The notes under the pieces are model-generated. The model was not told where the DNA came from. It made no database searches and saw only the letters and a program-made list of their open reading frames with translations. From Todiramphus chloris collaris (lineage: Eukaryota > Chordata > Aves > Coraciiformes > Alcedinidae): a DNA stretch of 64,000 nucleotides. Where the stretch lies: NCBI GenBank assembly GCA_025345505.1, contig JANVCC010000020.1, positions 50,076,401 to 50,140,400 on the forward strand, written 5' to 3'. Both the position numbers and the translations under genes were made by a program. Positions 12,092 through 32,719 of this stretch are shown here, piece by piece (within the stretch, counting starts at the first letter, position 1; each line of letters begins with the position of its first letter).

Positions 12092-12247
12092 TCAGCGATG
12101 CCTGTTCTGCCTCATGAGGGGAACGATGCAAGAAGGGGGCCCAGACAGTTTAAGAAACGGGTGTCTCAACAGTTCCTGTGCTGTGGCTCTCTGTAAGGGC
12201 TCCCGCACCAGCATTGAGTCCAAGAAGCCCCGGAGGACCGAGGAGAC
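12092..12247 (-). CDS. PAK5: PAK5 coding exon 8 (C-lobe end, stop)
   Basis: Terminal exon encoding residues 673-723 and a TGA stop. The acceptor is TTTCAG before GTCTCC. It begins [10 protein letters not shown] and includes the [17 protein letters not shown] helix, the usual C-terminal end of a STE20-type kinase domain. The last residues are MRQNRHR. Compared with the human protein as I remember it, a few positions differ near the end, which is normal for a bird-mammal comparison. Confidence 0.96.
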   Translation of the reverse strand, partial: VSSVLRGFLDSMLVREPLQRATAQELLRHPFLKLSGPPSCIVPLMRQNRHR

Positions 12248-15252
<3,005 letters not shown>

Positions 15253-17392
15253 TCAGCCTGGGACAGGGCAGCAGCACAGTTTTGGTAGCATGGCTGGAGA
15301 CAGCAGTAAAGCCTGGGGAACATGCAGCTGGTTAAAATGAAGGCAAGCAGTAGACAAGAGTGGCAGCAGTGCTCATTACTATGATTGCCTGTCATAGCTC
15401 ATTGCCTCTCCACCAGCAAAAGATGAGGAGGTGATAAATGGCTTACAAGATTTAAAAAATAGAAGGCAAGCAAAAAAATCAGAAGTAACAATGGCTTATA
15501 ATTAATCTATTATTATTTATTTATATAACCCCCATATTTGCAGTCCTGATATTCTATAATACTCATGTTTCAAGTGATACACACCAATATTTTTATCAGG
15601 TATACAAATTGTGAGTTTGCCAGAAAACAGAGGAAACAAGTGTCATTCATCCAGGTTTTTTTTTACCACAGGGATAATGACTTAACACTCAGAGAAAGCA
15701 ATACTCCCGCCATGGAGTTTCCAAGAGCAGGACCTCACACTTTGGACTATACTAGAGAAACTGCTGTCTTTATGCGGTAGGAAAGCCAATTTGAGGAAGT
15801 CAGGGAAGGGTACAAGACTCTTCCCAAATGGTTCTAAGAGATAAGGGGACCTGCTCCCTTTGCTCAGGAAGTCAGGAATTACAGGAGGTACTGTCCTTGA
15901 GTAGCTGTAGCAGTGACCCAAAATAGAAATAATGGGATACACAAGCACTCTGGAGAGCAGCTATTGCTGCATCATGTGCCTGCTCACGCTTTTATGGCAG
16001 GTTTTGTTGGGTTTTTTTTCTAACAACAAAAATTATGGAAAATTATCATGTCCTGTGTTGCTGTACAGCACCAAGGTGAAAACTCCTCCAATCCCCAACA
16101 AAGCTGGTCTGAGTGTTGGTCAGCAGCATCATCCCCTTCTACAGCTTGATCCATGAGGTTCAAGTTGTTTGGGTTTTTTTTCCCCCCATATATTTATTTG
16201 GAGGCCTAGAAGCCATAATAAGGGTTTTCCTAGACATTAGCCTAACCCACATCGCCCTCAGCCACACACTGCAACAGTGCCCCATGTCCAAGGTCCATAA
16301 GCTGTGCATCCCATCATGTACTTGGCACCTGGGGATACAAAGCGAGCCCAAACAGGCCCAGGACAACTGAAGTGGGGAGCTGCACAAATCCCTGCACTAT
16401 GTAGACCAGCATTTTATTATCAACACTGATTTGTTTTCTTTTGGATTTGGTATAAGACATTACTTTTTTTTAAACTAAGGGTATTATTTTTAACATAATT
16501 ATGAAATGATTGTTGGTATTTCTAAAACAAATCAAATAATAGCCAAGTTCTCTGTGCCAAATGTATCTTCCAGTTTACAGGATGAAGAATGGAAGAAACA
16601 CTGCATATTTTGGAAGCAGAGCCCAGTCTTCTTTTGTAGGAGCACAAGAGGTTTTGCATATCTATTGCTCATTCGAGTACCTAAAAGACAATTTTCTAAA
16701 AAAAGCTAATTGCACAACACAGTCATGAAGAAATCTGCAATGCAGATAATAAGGACTAGAGTAATGAGTATAACAAGGCACTGTATGCAGATCAGATGCT
16801 ATATCAGCAACACGGACTGAAATCACAACTGAAAAACTCCTACACATGTGGAGTTTTCTTCCCTTGACAGGATTAAATGGAGCAGCCTGTGACCGCTGCA
16901 GGAAGAAAATTCCTCTCCCTTGATTAGAGAATCAGACCAGGCCTGGGAATCCAAGAGTTTTACCTTTTTAAGGAGAAGACCTAGGTTTGGTTCCAGACCA
17001 ACTGAGTGCTCTTGATCTCAGTCCAACCCACTAAGTGTGTAACCCTTGCTAGTGGAGCAACCCTTAAAGGCCCTACTGATGGAACTTGTCTGCCATGAGA
17101 GCATTAGTTTCTACTCAAATTATCCCAATGAAACCACAAGGTGAGATGCAAAGTAGTGCCTAACTCAGACAGAAATTGGGGTCTTCTATTTAAGAGTGAT
17201 TTTGCTTGCTCCACCTAAGCCTTTGGGTGCTCCAACTTTTAGGTGCCTCAAGTTCTACGGCTACTGCCCAAAACCACCTTTCTCATTGTAAGGAATTAAC
17301 AATTTCTGTGGGACCAAACACTGCTGAAATTTTATTTTTTTTTTTCGTGTGCAAACTTTATTTTGCTTACTTTACTGAGCAGGTCATGTGCA

Positions 17393-17580
17393 GGATTTCT
17401 TCACAGAAAGGGTTGTAAAGCCCTGGCCCAGGCTGCCCAGGTCAGTAGTGGAGTCCCTGAAGGGATTTAAAAGCCACGCAGATGTGGTGCTGAGGGACAT
17501 GGTTTAGTGGAGAGCTGGCAATGCTGGGTTAGTGCTTGGATTTGATGATCTTAAACATCTTTTCCAAGCAAAACTATTCT
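17393..17580 (+). mobile_element. CR1 LINE 3' end fragment
   Basis: It contains CR1 3'-end signatures in order: TTTCTTCACAGAAAGGGTTGT, CAGGCTGCCCAGG, GAAGGGATTTAAAAG, GATGTGGTGCTGAGGGACAT, and TTGATGATCTTAAA. It is 5'-truncated and lies antisense within a PAK5 intron. It belongs to the same subfamily type as the copy at 37699. Confidence 0.85.
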
Positions 17581-17635
17581 CCTCTCTTCCCTTCTCTTCT
17601 TCACTTCTCTCTTCTCTTTTATTCTATTCTCATTT
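17572..17635. repeat. TTCTC-rich simple repeat on the CR1 tail
   Basis: An imperfect run of TTCTC and TTCTCTT units ends in ATTCTATTCTC. It sits directly at the CR1 3' end, where an ATTCTAT-type tail is expected, and so probably expanded from that tail. Confidence 0.7.
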
Positions 17636-18204
17636 TGCCTACCTCTCTCCCCGTTCATTAAGAACACAAAAAAAACCCATCTCACTGACAGCAGCATCCC
17701 ATCCAAGTAAATGGAAGTGTGGGACAGGTATTATCAAACATCTTGCAAGTGCACCTATGGTGAAAGCTACTCTCACTGTCAGGGGAGTGTTTCAGCAGTA
17801 ATGCAAGAGTATTTCTTATTTGTATAGATTAATGTATAGCCTCCTAATTAGCTTGGGAAAACACAGCAAATGTATAGAAGCTGGTTAACTAAAGGATAAC
17901 TAAATGCAAAATGAAAATATGTTCGAGAGGCATCTGAGTAGTAGTGGTGCAGCGTAAAAGAAGGTCTCTCATCACCTAACAATCACCCATGTGGCACCAT
18001 TTCTTCTGACACTGCCTTTTGACAGCTCTGATCCCCCACAGGGAGCCTCCATGCAGCACAGATGTCAATCACTGGCCAGATCAGGCCTGTGTTTTTCTGA
18101 TTCAGCTCTCTAACTGATGTTTTTCACAGGTCATAGCCCTTGGTTTCACATGTCTGGCTTACTTTTTTATTTTAGGTCACTTTGAACGTGCACAGCTATT
18201 TTCA

Positions 18205-22716
<4,512 letters not shown>

Positions 22717-23639
22717 TCATCCATCCGCTCAGCTCATTTTCAGCACCTCCGAGGTCCTCAGTGGCTGCCAGCACAATGCGCTTCCAAATGTACCCGTTCT
22801 TTTCAACGTGACACTGGTGCCCTGTACCTGAAAAGAGATTTTTAGGCCACTGGGCTGCTGTGCTCTCATCAGCACTAAAATGAGGCTAGGGAAGACCACA
22901 AGACCTTTTGTGCATCTCAGGTCCATCTTCCTGTCCAGATACCTGTTTGTAGACACAGTAATCTCAGTTTAATGAAATCGCATGCTCCAGAAAGTGTATC
23001 TGCTCTGTATCTGCGGTGCCCTGCAGGCTCCCTGGGCCATTTCCTCCAAGAATTCAGCCCTTTCACAACCAGCCACCCTTTAGCAAATTCCAATTTGTGT
23101 CTTTCCTTTCAAATACCAGTTCCTGGGGTTTGACTCTCAGCCCTTAATCTTTTCTTACAATTTCCTCCAGGGATTCAGGGATGACCCAACCTCTTGTTGT
23201 GGAGGCGCTGGTACCCTGAAATCCCTGTCATTCCCTCCCTTGCCCTGCTACCAGCTGCTGTTTGTGCGCCGGCATATAGGAGTATGACGAGGAGCCTAAT
23301 TCAATTTACCATTTCTGAAACCATTTTCCAGAGTGACACACTACTTAACTGCAGTGTCATGAAACCACTAATCTTCACCTGAAATCAGAGACAATCACTG
23401 AGGAAATTATCCCAATGGGTGGCCTTGTTCATTTGCAGGTTCCTTTCTTTCTTTCTTTTTATTTTCCAAGCTTTTCTAAGCTTCTTTTACTGAAAGCAAA
23501 CAAATATTTTGCATTCACAAACATCATAGTTTGCATCTATCCAAACTAAAAAAACCAGAAAGGATGTAAGACAAGAAACCCCACAGATAGAAAAAAACCC
23601 ACATTTTTTCTTTCCCCTGGAAAGAGCATCTCCGCATTT

Positions 23640-23975
23640 ATGATACAACATATGTGACTCCTAACGATGTGTGGAGCCTCTCGGGGCAGTGGGGTGGTTT
23701 GACACAGGCTCATGATGTAGCACAATTACAAATAATTACGGCAATGAGTTCGTTTAATCAATCAATTTTGGTGGCAGTGCACGGGGGTGGACAGAGCAGC
23801 CAACTCTACAGAGCGCATGGTCGTTACTATTACTGCTGGCTGCCGGCCAGGAGTCCCTGATCCATGTTAGTTAAATGCACATTAATCTGAATTTGGCAGT
23901 GTAATCAAGGACCCAACTGAACTGTGAAATTGAATTCTGCGGTGGAACATCATTTGACCATTTTATGCTAAGACT
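23640..23975. promoter_or_regulatory. candidate conserved non-coding element (intron 2)
   Basis: Unique sequence with clustered homeodomain-type cores (ATAATTACGG, TTTAATCAATCAATTTT, GTTAGTTAAATG, ACATTAATCTG, GTAATCAAGG) and several retained CpG dinucleotides, next to an A22 run. This texture suggests an enhancer, but conservation has not been tested. Confidence 0.25.
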
Positions 23976-23978
23976 GCA

Positions 23979-24007
23979 AAAAAAAAAAAAAAAAAAAAAA
24001 GAAAAAA
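23979..24007. repeat. A-rich homopolymer
   Basis: A run of about 22 A, one G, then more A. It could be the tail of an old insertion, but the sequence before it does not look like a known retroelement. Confidence 0.8.
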
Positions 24008-27000
24008 ATCTGCCGCAGCATCAATTTATCACTGTAGGCTGCTGCACAGCGAGGAGGAGTTTCTAGCTGGAGTTGCCTTGGTGCGGGAAGAAAAGCCTCC
24101 AAGTACAGTATTGTATCAGTGCTTTCCTACCTCCTGTGTGAGCCAGGCATGCCCTTCTTTTCATTTCATGAGAGGTTTAGCAGAAAAGAGGGAATGCCTC
24201 TCCAGAGGGGCTGCTCAGAAATTTCCCTTGGAAACACGGAGCTGGAGTTTGCTTCTGTCTGAGGCTCGCACGCTGGCAACTACCAGCCATAGAGCATCCA
24301 GTGAGTGCGTAACAGCGTTGTACAGCCACTGCCTATGATGCTGCTTTTGTTTAAGCAAAAAGCCACATAATTACAGCCGTGATTTCACTTAGGCAGGGGT
24401 AGCCATAAAATAGAAGGGGGTCAGAGATGACATCAATTTCATGAAGGACATTGCATCTGCCAAACTAATTAACGCGGAAAAGTGCTCAGATGGTTCAGTA
24501 GAGGGAGGGGAGCTCAATCTAGTCCTGTCCTATATAGCAGTGTACGTAGGGACACAAATTACGGATTTGGCTGTAAATACAGCATTTGCTTTTAACTATT
24601 GAGATGGGGAAAGCCTCATCTAGAAATTCAAGCTGGATAAATCCCCACTAATGAATTATTTGAGGCCTCACCCATGCCTGATATTTCTGAGAACATCCTA
24701 AGCTTGACATACCGGCAAAAGTGAAAGTTCAAGGGTTCAGTGAACTTGCTAAGCATTTTTGAAGGCTTTCTGAGGTTAGCATTGCAGTACAACGTAAACT
24801 CATTCATGACCTGAATCCCGTGAAAATTACAAAAAATCAGGAGCTATAATAAGAACATCAGCTGAACCTCTCCTCCAAGGCTGTGTCCTGACGCAGTGCT
24901 TGACATCACGGCAAAATCAAACACGCTTTATTCCAGTAATAGTTCTACTTCTGCTACTGAATGCAGTTACCTACTGAAAGGAAATTCTTTAAATACTACC
25001 AAGGCAAGAAGAAACCAGTCCTGCGCTCATTCAAGATGAGGTCAAAGGAGCAGCTGAAGCTCTGACACGACATCATCCATCACAGTGCCGCAGCACAAGG
25101 CGATACCCTGCTGCTGCTGGGGGCTGGGTCGCTTCACCGGCTCACAGCATCACCCGCATCCACACGTGGCCACGTTGTAAGCCAGGTCTTTTCATTGTTA
25201 AATGGTGGAGGTAAGACCACATTTAAACCTATTTTGGTTTCCACCCCAGTGATGGTAATGCCTGTTTTGTACCACATGTGGAGGAAACTCTTGTTTGTTC
25301 ATAAGGGGTATGTACCATCCCTGCAAGACAGGCTGCTTGGACAACCCTTCAGCCGAGGGGGTGTCCCCACACACCCCGCAGTGGGACTGCGGCAGAGAGA
25401 GCATCTGTGGCCCTGCAGCCAGAGCCCAAATCCTCTTAGGGGAGAGGCAAGTCCCTGGCGAGATGGGCTCACCTTTCAGTAAATGGAAAATGGATTTCTG
25501 TTTGATTAGGTTTCAGTTTACCAAAGTAAAAGGTGTGGAAGGGAAGGCCTGTAAATCACACAGAGATTGCAAGGGGAAAGGTTACTCTCTGGTGCTTTGC
25601 CTGTGGAAATGTCCGAGACTCCCTGTTCCATGCATGGAGGTGACAAGCAGCACTCGCAGAAAGCTGCTGGAATGTGCATGAGAAAGCAGCAAAAAAGGAG
25701 AGGGTTTCTGATAGTAAGGGCTTGGCTCTGCCTTCAGCAGGCTGGAAATGTCCTCCTGGCACTACAGGAAAAGAGCGGTGCTGAGCAGTGTCCAGGACAG
25801 AGAGAGATCTCTTCCGATGTAATACTTCTAAAATGACTGATGATGAAACAGGGCAGATGGGTGATTTATCTGAGATCTATCACCTGAAAATAATACTGAA
25901 CTAAGTTTGTTCTTCACATTTACAAGCTAAAATTAATATCTTTGTTAAATGCATCTTGGAGCCATATTTTTATGCCTGCAGACTTTTTCACTGCTTACTT
26001 TCCCCGTTTCTTAATTATATTTTAAAGCCAATCTCATTTGTAAAATATCTGATTTAAGACCTGGTTCTCATTTACTAAGCCCATTTGATGAACCGTAATC
26101 TTACTAATTCCTCTATGAAAAAAAAACCAAAAAAACTCTTCGGCATTCATCCAAAACAAGAAACTACTATTCACTTCCAGGAACTGTGGACAGGTTTGGG
26201 AATTGAAATCACTACATTTAACAGTGAATCATCAAGTTTCAATACACCAAGGCCGTAGGAGTGGTTTTGATGCTCTGAGGAGAGGAACAGCTCACAATGA
26301 ATCTTGCAGAGAGGCATCTTTTTTGTTTTTTATAAAAGTTGCTGCTGCATTTTAATGGTGTATTTTTCAAAGTGTCTGGAGTGCACTGAGTCCTGTAAAA
26401 TATACCTCTGTCTTCTGCCCTGTTGAATGCTGTAAAACTGACAGCAGCAGGAGCAAGGAAGTCTATGAATTACTGGATTTGTCCTTCTCCTTTCTAATCT
26501 CTGACAAAATGACTGCTTTCAATGAAGGAAATGACAGATAGCCCATCCCAGGCTTTCCTCACAACTTCCAGAATACATAGTTAATGCCACACTTGGGCGC
26601 ACAGTTAACTACCACATGCATCCCTCCCACCACACCCCAAGCTCACGAAAGGCACGTGAAGAGACCTGGTAACTTTTCTACTCCACACATTGATTTATCC
26701 TCAACCTTCAAAGCCCAGCTCTGTGCTTTAATGCAGTAAAAATGCATTGCTTTCCCTTTACTGTGGAGAGCCCCAGGATCAGCAAAAGCAGCCAAAAATC
26801 TGAGCAAGCAAGACACACACATGCCTCCAGTACAGGGCTATCATGGATTTGTAGACACCTGAGACTTCTTCTGGGTCTGCAGCTGGACAGGACCACGTTT
26901 CACAGAGCACAGAGCCAGTAAGAAAATGCACCGTTCAGATCATCACTGAACAGCAAAGTGGATCTCGTCACCTAACAAGATACCTGTCTCAGTACATTTG

Positions 27001-27947
27001 GTAAGTCACAGCAACCCAAGACAGTTTCAGCCCTGGAAAAATGAGCTGTCATCTTGGCACCTGCTGCTACGGGAAATTAGTAATATTCAATGCAATCTAC
27101 ACTGAAAAAAAACCCAACCCATCTCTTGCAGAATATAAGACATTTAAGCAGGTCATCATTGTAGCTATGTGACTAGACATGTAAGAAAAGCATTATTCTC
27201 ATCACTAAAAAATAGTTACAGCAAATACGGTAAGACAGCTTGTATGGGTAATATTCCTCATGTGAAGCAGAAAAGTCAGAGCAGGCCACAAATTTGTGCA
27301 GAGAATCTGCTTGAAGATATATTATGGTTTAAATGATTTTTTGCATCTTACCCTTTACTACATCTAAAATATCTTGGTTGAGATAAGATGCTTTGATTTA
27401 ATTTCACTGCTTAAAAACAAAGTGGAAAGGGGTAAACTGCTACTCTCATTAGCAGCAAAGGGTTAAGAAACCTTGTAATATAAATATAGCATAAATACAT
27501 TATAAATATTAAACCGCAGAGGTTTCAGCCTTGCGCAGCAACAATTCAAATACAAAAATATCTGATACACCAACCAGAGAAGCTTCTCACCTCCCGCTGA
27601 GATCTGCACAGACGTACGAACTCCTAACACTACAAAAACTGCAAAAGAACTTGGAGCTAGTGGGAATCCCAGTAAAACTCCTGGATACTGGGCATCTCCA
27701 AACCTGCCTTTTAACAAACATCTTAAACCTACTGGTCCCTGACATGCATTTTCAGATACCCGAGTAAAGTGGTCGGGTTTTCACATCCATGCAGCTACTG
27801 GGGACGTTATTAGCCACATTTGGCACCGCACACCCAAGCATGGCTCCATGCCCTTAATTTTTTTTCATGTGGTTAACTTTTTTCACTCCTCTTCTGAAGA
27901 GACTGATCCCTACCCTGGTATCACTGTCACCAGGGATGTCATGTTAC

Positions 27948-28745
27948 CTTGGAGATGCCTGCTGCTGTTTCAGATAAGCGAGGGTAGGTGTAGGAGCTGT
28001 AGGAATGTCCTTGCTGGTGTGCTTTAAAAGCGCTTGCTCCATAGGGCATGGCTGGTTCCTGCAAACCAGAGCCTGACCTGGACCTCTGCCTCATTGCTGG
28101 CTGAGGGCTTGCTGGGTCCACGTAGGATGACTTCGGCCTCTTGTCATAGTCGTCCTTGCCCAGGCCATGTCCCCAATCGCTGTCACTGTACTCCAGCCTT
28201 TCCTTGGGGCACTCGCTTTGCAATGACGCTCGGGACGGGGGGTAAGGAAAGGGATCTCTATAGTCTAGGGAAGATCTGCTGGGGATCCGCTGATACTCCA
28301 GTTTTAGGCCACCGTATTCCAGTGGTTTTGGCTTTGTTTCCAGGTGTGCATGGTAATCTGGGAGGAACCTGGAGAGGTCTGGCTGCAGGGGCATCACTTC
28401 TGAATAATAGATGTCCCGGGAAGTCACCTTCAACATGTGCCCATTCTGTTTGGCAGCATAGCTCCCTTTGTAGTACCTGTCTAACTCTTCCCCGTAAAGA
28501 GTCTTGTCTTGATATTTTTCCACAACATAGTCTGCCGTAGTGTCTGACTCACTGGAGTACTGGGAATACGTGATATAACCATTTTCCTCATGGTGCCTTG
28601 GCACATGGTTTGCATTTCCTTGGTGGTGGGTGGGAGGACTTTCCTTCCGCAGGGAATTGGATCGTGTCACTGAGATATTGTCAAACTCTTCCAGCAGGCC
28701 GTTGATTGAAGTATCCTTTCGAGGCTTATTTCCTCTAACAATAGT
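27948..28745 (-). CDS. PAK5: PAK5 coding exon 2 (large linker exon)
   Basis: A 798-base exon encoding residues 69-334. It starts [20 protein letters not shown]. Next is [18 protein letters not shown], a motif shared by group II PAKs, then acidic/Tyr-rich linker with [37 protein letters not shown], and [14 protein letters not shown] near the 3' end. The linker is specific to PAK5 and is disordered in the family; in mammals this part of the protein contributes to mitochondrial localisation. Acceptor TTATTCCTAG|ACT, donor AAG|GTAACA. The frame is open throughout. Confidence 0.96.
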
Positions 28746-29946
28746 CTAGGAATAAAAAATCGCTTTGATTAAATACTCATTTTTATTTAATATCTGACAA
28801 AAAAAAAAAACAAAACACCAAAAAGACAAAAAGTCTACAATTCACCCAGAAATACCCATAGCAATGTGTTATGTTCTTCAGTCATGTACCTCATAGTCCA
28901 TTACTAGAAAAAAAAATTCTCCATAAATACTTATAATAGGACATACATACATAAATGAACAAAGGGAGGTTCAATTCGGTGCATATCATAAATTGAGACT
29001 TGGCTTGGAACCCAAAGACACTCATGAAAAAGCCCAGTTTAAGAGGTGGGTGTTCAGCAGCCAACAACAGAGATGTTTAAAAACACTACTTACTTTTTAT
29101 TTCTTATTATTCAGTTGTCTACATCACACCAACCTGATGGGCTGAATCTGATTTACAGGGTATGCTAAATTAAAACCATTCAGCAGTCACTTCCACGTGT
29201 TATTTGAAAAAAATGCAGTATTGTAAGCGCTGAGTTTGGGGTTTTTTTTAACAAAGTGGTATGTTCCCAGGTAGCAGAGTTACCATTAGGGATTGCCTCT
29301 TAGGTAGCAGCATAAATGACACTTGAGGAAGAGGGAAAAATACTTAACTACATCTCCTCCTTACAACACACAGCATCAGCACCCAGCAAACAACTGTGCA
29401 CAACCATGGCTTTGGGACATCCTCATCACAGGTGGTCCTGTTTTTGTCCTAATATTGCAAAGTCCTTCTATAGATTCCCCAGCCATGGATGACAAGTGCG
29501 TAGGAGCACCACAGACATGATCTTGCTCCCACCAACTGCCCACAACCCCCTGCGCATCCCTACTCCTTTCTGTCCAAAAAACCCACTGGTGCTCCTGGAA
29601 GGATGGGAGGACAGCAGTGCTTGGTTACAGCTCTCCTTCAAGAAAGACTGACTATTTTTAGCTAGTACCCTCTGAAGACTGTAACACGTGGTTGCATCCA
29701 TTTTTCAGCAGTTGACTCCCATTGAGCACCGCTTCACATTTATAAACACCCTGCTAGAGTAAGATGTACAGATTAAGGGCCAGGGACATAAATCAGTGCA
29801 GCTCTACTGAAAACACATTTGCTTTGCTGATTTGCTTCTGTTAAATATCTACTGCTGTATCTTACTTAACTTTCTGAGCTTTTAAACAGTCACTGCGGTC
29901 ACCTCAGGAAAACATCCCTCTGCAAGCTGCAGCTTGCCTAGGTTGC

Positions 29947-30050
29947 ACTGTGGCATATCAAGACACCAACTGTGGCATATCAGGTACTGACTGTGGCATA
30001 CTGAACACCAACTGTGGAATACTAGATGCTGACTGTGGTACCCAACCTGG
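29947..30050. repeat. Minisatellite, 21-bp unit, about 4.9 copies
   Basis: Units begin at 29947, 29969, 29990, 30011 and 30032, each starting ACTGTGG. Unit lengths are 22, 21, 21 and 21, and the fifth is partial. Units 1 and 3 end in ACACCA; units 2 and 4 end in a T(A/G)CTG form, so the array is built as a 42-bp dimer. Confidence 0.9.
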
Positions 30051-31739
30051 CCACTGGCCCTTCATTGACTGCAAGGCCAACAGAGGAGGCTCCACTCCAG
30101 GCTGCTTAATCACTGCTTGAAAGCATGCAGGGGCTCAAACTTTTGTCAAAATATGCATTCCATCACTAACAAAATCACTTCTTCACTAAATTAGCAGCAA
30201 TGTACTCCTCCGTCATTCAGCAAAAGGCAGCTGAGAAAAGCTGGGCTAGAAGCAAAGTAGTTCTGACCTCGTACTTATCCCTGCTCTGATTTATGTCCGC
30301 AATTACTTCCCTAGTTTGCTGTTTTGAAGCCAGTGATACTGAAACAATAGGACAGCAAAAATAAGGCACATCAAATAGATCACTCCTTCTGCCTCCAAAG
30401 CCATTCAGCAAGATGAGAAGAATTGGTTTCACTTGGCTACAGCCTCTTTGGCAGGATGACTGTGCGATCACTCATATTTAATTACCACATAATAAATCAG
30501 CAACATTTGACAATGAAACACTTATAATTGAAAACAAGATTGAAATACCCAACTGCCACCCTGCTTCCCCTGTGCAAACACACACCAAAGAGTAAAATGC
30601 CAATTTAATACTCTCCATGGGACTGGCCTCCACAATGAAGACCTGCGTTGTGCCTGCACAAAGGGACCTTGGGGCCGGAGGGAGCCCCAGGGAGCAGAGC
30701 AGCCTCTTCGGTTATAGGAAAGAGGAGTTTTCCCCCTGTTCCTCCAAGCAGATGCTCTCTGGAAGCAGGATTTTTAGATACCTTTAGAAAGAAGACTTAT
30801 AAGAATGCAGCTAAGGGTTTATGTCTCAGGGAACTCACTGATGACAAACCCCTGCACTTTAGGGATTTTCTGTAGACACGTGCATGCTTGGGAGCCACCT
30901 TTTTGATTACAAGGATTTTTAAAAAGCACTAATAGTAAAATGCTCTTGCAGGACACACCGATTTGCAAAACACCCCCACATTTGCCACCACGGCCCCAGC
31001 CTGCTGAAGCAGACTTGGTTAGCTCTGGGACCTCAGTGCTGTCTCATCCTGACTGATGAAGTTAAGAGGATTAAGAACTAAACCTCTTTTCTTCCCTCCC
31101 AGCACTTTGAGGATGACCACTGGTGAGCACTGACTTGCACTGGTGATGGCTGTAATTCCTATTCGCTTCAGGCTCCTTTCTATGAGTAAATTAAAAGGGG
31201 CAGCGCGAAGGGAGGATAAAACTTACCTAACCCAGAGGCACATTTTTTACAGAACAGTCAGTGCTTTGCTACTATTAATAACAATTATTAATATTATGAT
31301 GACAATTCTTTATTATTAATAACAACAGTATTTCTATTTGCTTTGGCTTGTTTTTAAATTTAGCACTTCCCTTTTGTGGAAGGACGTACCCCTTGGTGGG
31401 ATGGCCCTCTGACTATCTCAGACAGCCTGTAACAAGCTTGATTTTTTTCCCAAGGAAATATCAAGCATTATTCCGACTGAAAGAACAGTAGTGACCATAG
31501 AGCAGATAATTTAGGAAGGGTTTCATTGAGACCCTGTGAAATACGCTATATTGTCAAGTATTTTGCTATCTGAATAGAACTTCTGATGTTCATACAGAAA
31601 TCTGAAATGCAGTGGGTGCCTCTCTGGCAGCCACAATAATTTTGTTAGGCTTAGAAACCAAATTAATATCCCAAAGCAGGTATCATTCTGTAAAACTAAT
31701 AAGCGTAATTGCTCTGTGAGGATGCCCACAGAGCATCAC

Positions 31740-31800
31740 AAATTTATAAAAAAAGAAATAAAATAAAATAAAATATCAAAAAAAATCAAAGAGGATGTTA
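31740..31800. repeat. A-rich simple repeat with AAAAT units
   Basis: AAATAAAATAAAATAAAAT core inside a longer A-rich run. Confidence 0.75.
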
Positions 31801-32719
31801 TAAGGAATGAAACACGTGTTGTGCCATGTTAACCTGTCCTGAAGTCATTTACTGCAGAGAATGTGTGTGCCAGTGGCTCACCAACACCCACAGCTTTCCT
31901 GGGAAGAGGATTTGCAGGAAGAAGCCAGAGACTGAGAAGCACCATAACCATGGCCCAAATTCCCAAACCCCAAAGCCTAATGTTAGCACCAGGGCCAGAA
32001 GCACTCAGGTTCAAAGGTAGGGCTTCAGTGGAATGACCAAATTACAGATGCGGGGGTCTTGGTTTGGGAATGTAGACTCCGGTTACTGCATCACCAGGCT
32101 GTGCACTGGATCTGCATGCAGAGGGAACATCTCTGGGGCCTGAAATACAACAACAGGAATCACAACAGATGGGAAATTCTAACTCAAAAAGCAAACGAAA
32201 AACTTTGGAAGAATATGTAACAGAAAAAAAGGCTACACTGAAAGTGATACAAACTCAAGTCTCTTGGTAATCGGTTTCACAGGAACTAGACAAGGTTTTG
32301 AAATTTTGAAGGCTTTATAAACTAAAGAAACCCCTCGTGTTTCCATATAGGGAGGAAATTATATTTTTATAAGTATTCTATATTTATTTATATAGTTTTT
32401 TTCCTACTTTTTTTTAACAACTTACTGGTCTCCCAATTTTCAAACATAAGGAATGTAATGACCTGCAGCAACTTCAAAAATACCTTAACTTTAAAAATGT
32501 GGAGACCAGCTAATTCTAGTGAAATAAAAATCTAGTTAAAAGCAAAGCATTATTTACAAAGGTTGATGGGCTAAGATTTATGGGGCCTTTGTTTCTGTCT
32601 CTTGAGATCATGTAATGGAAACCCGTACAGCACCCCGGCACGCACGAAAAGCAGAGCTCGAGCCCTACCGCAGGTGCAGCTTTCAGCGGGTTCACCGCGG
32701 AAAGATGGGATTTGCTGTA

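Noticed and set aside
11657-12117. Open frames on both strands overlapping the PAK5 3' UTR
   Set aside because: No family resemblance; these are incidental frames beside the PAK5 terminal exon.
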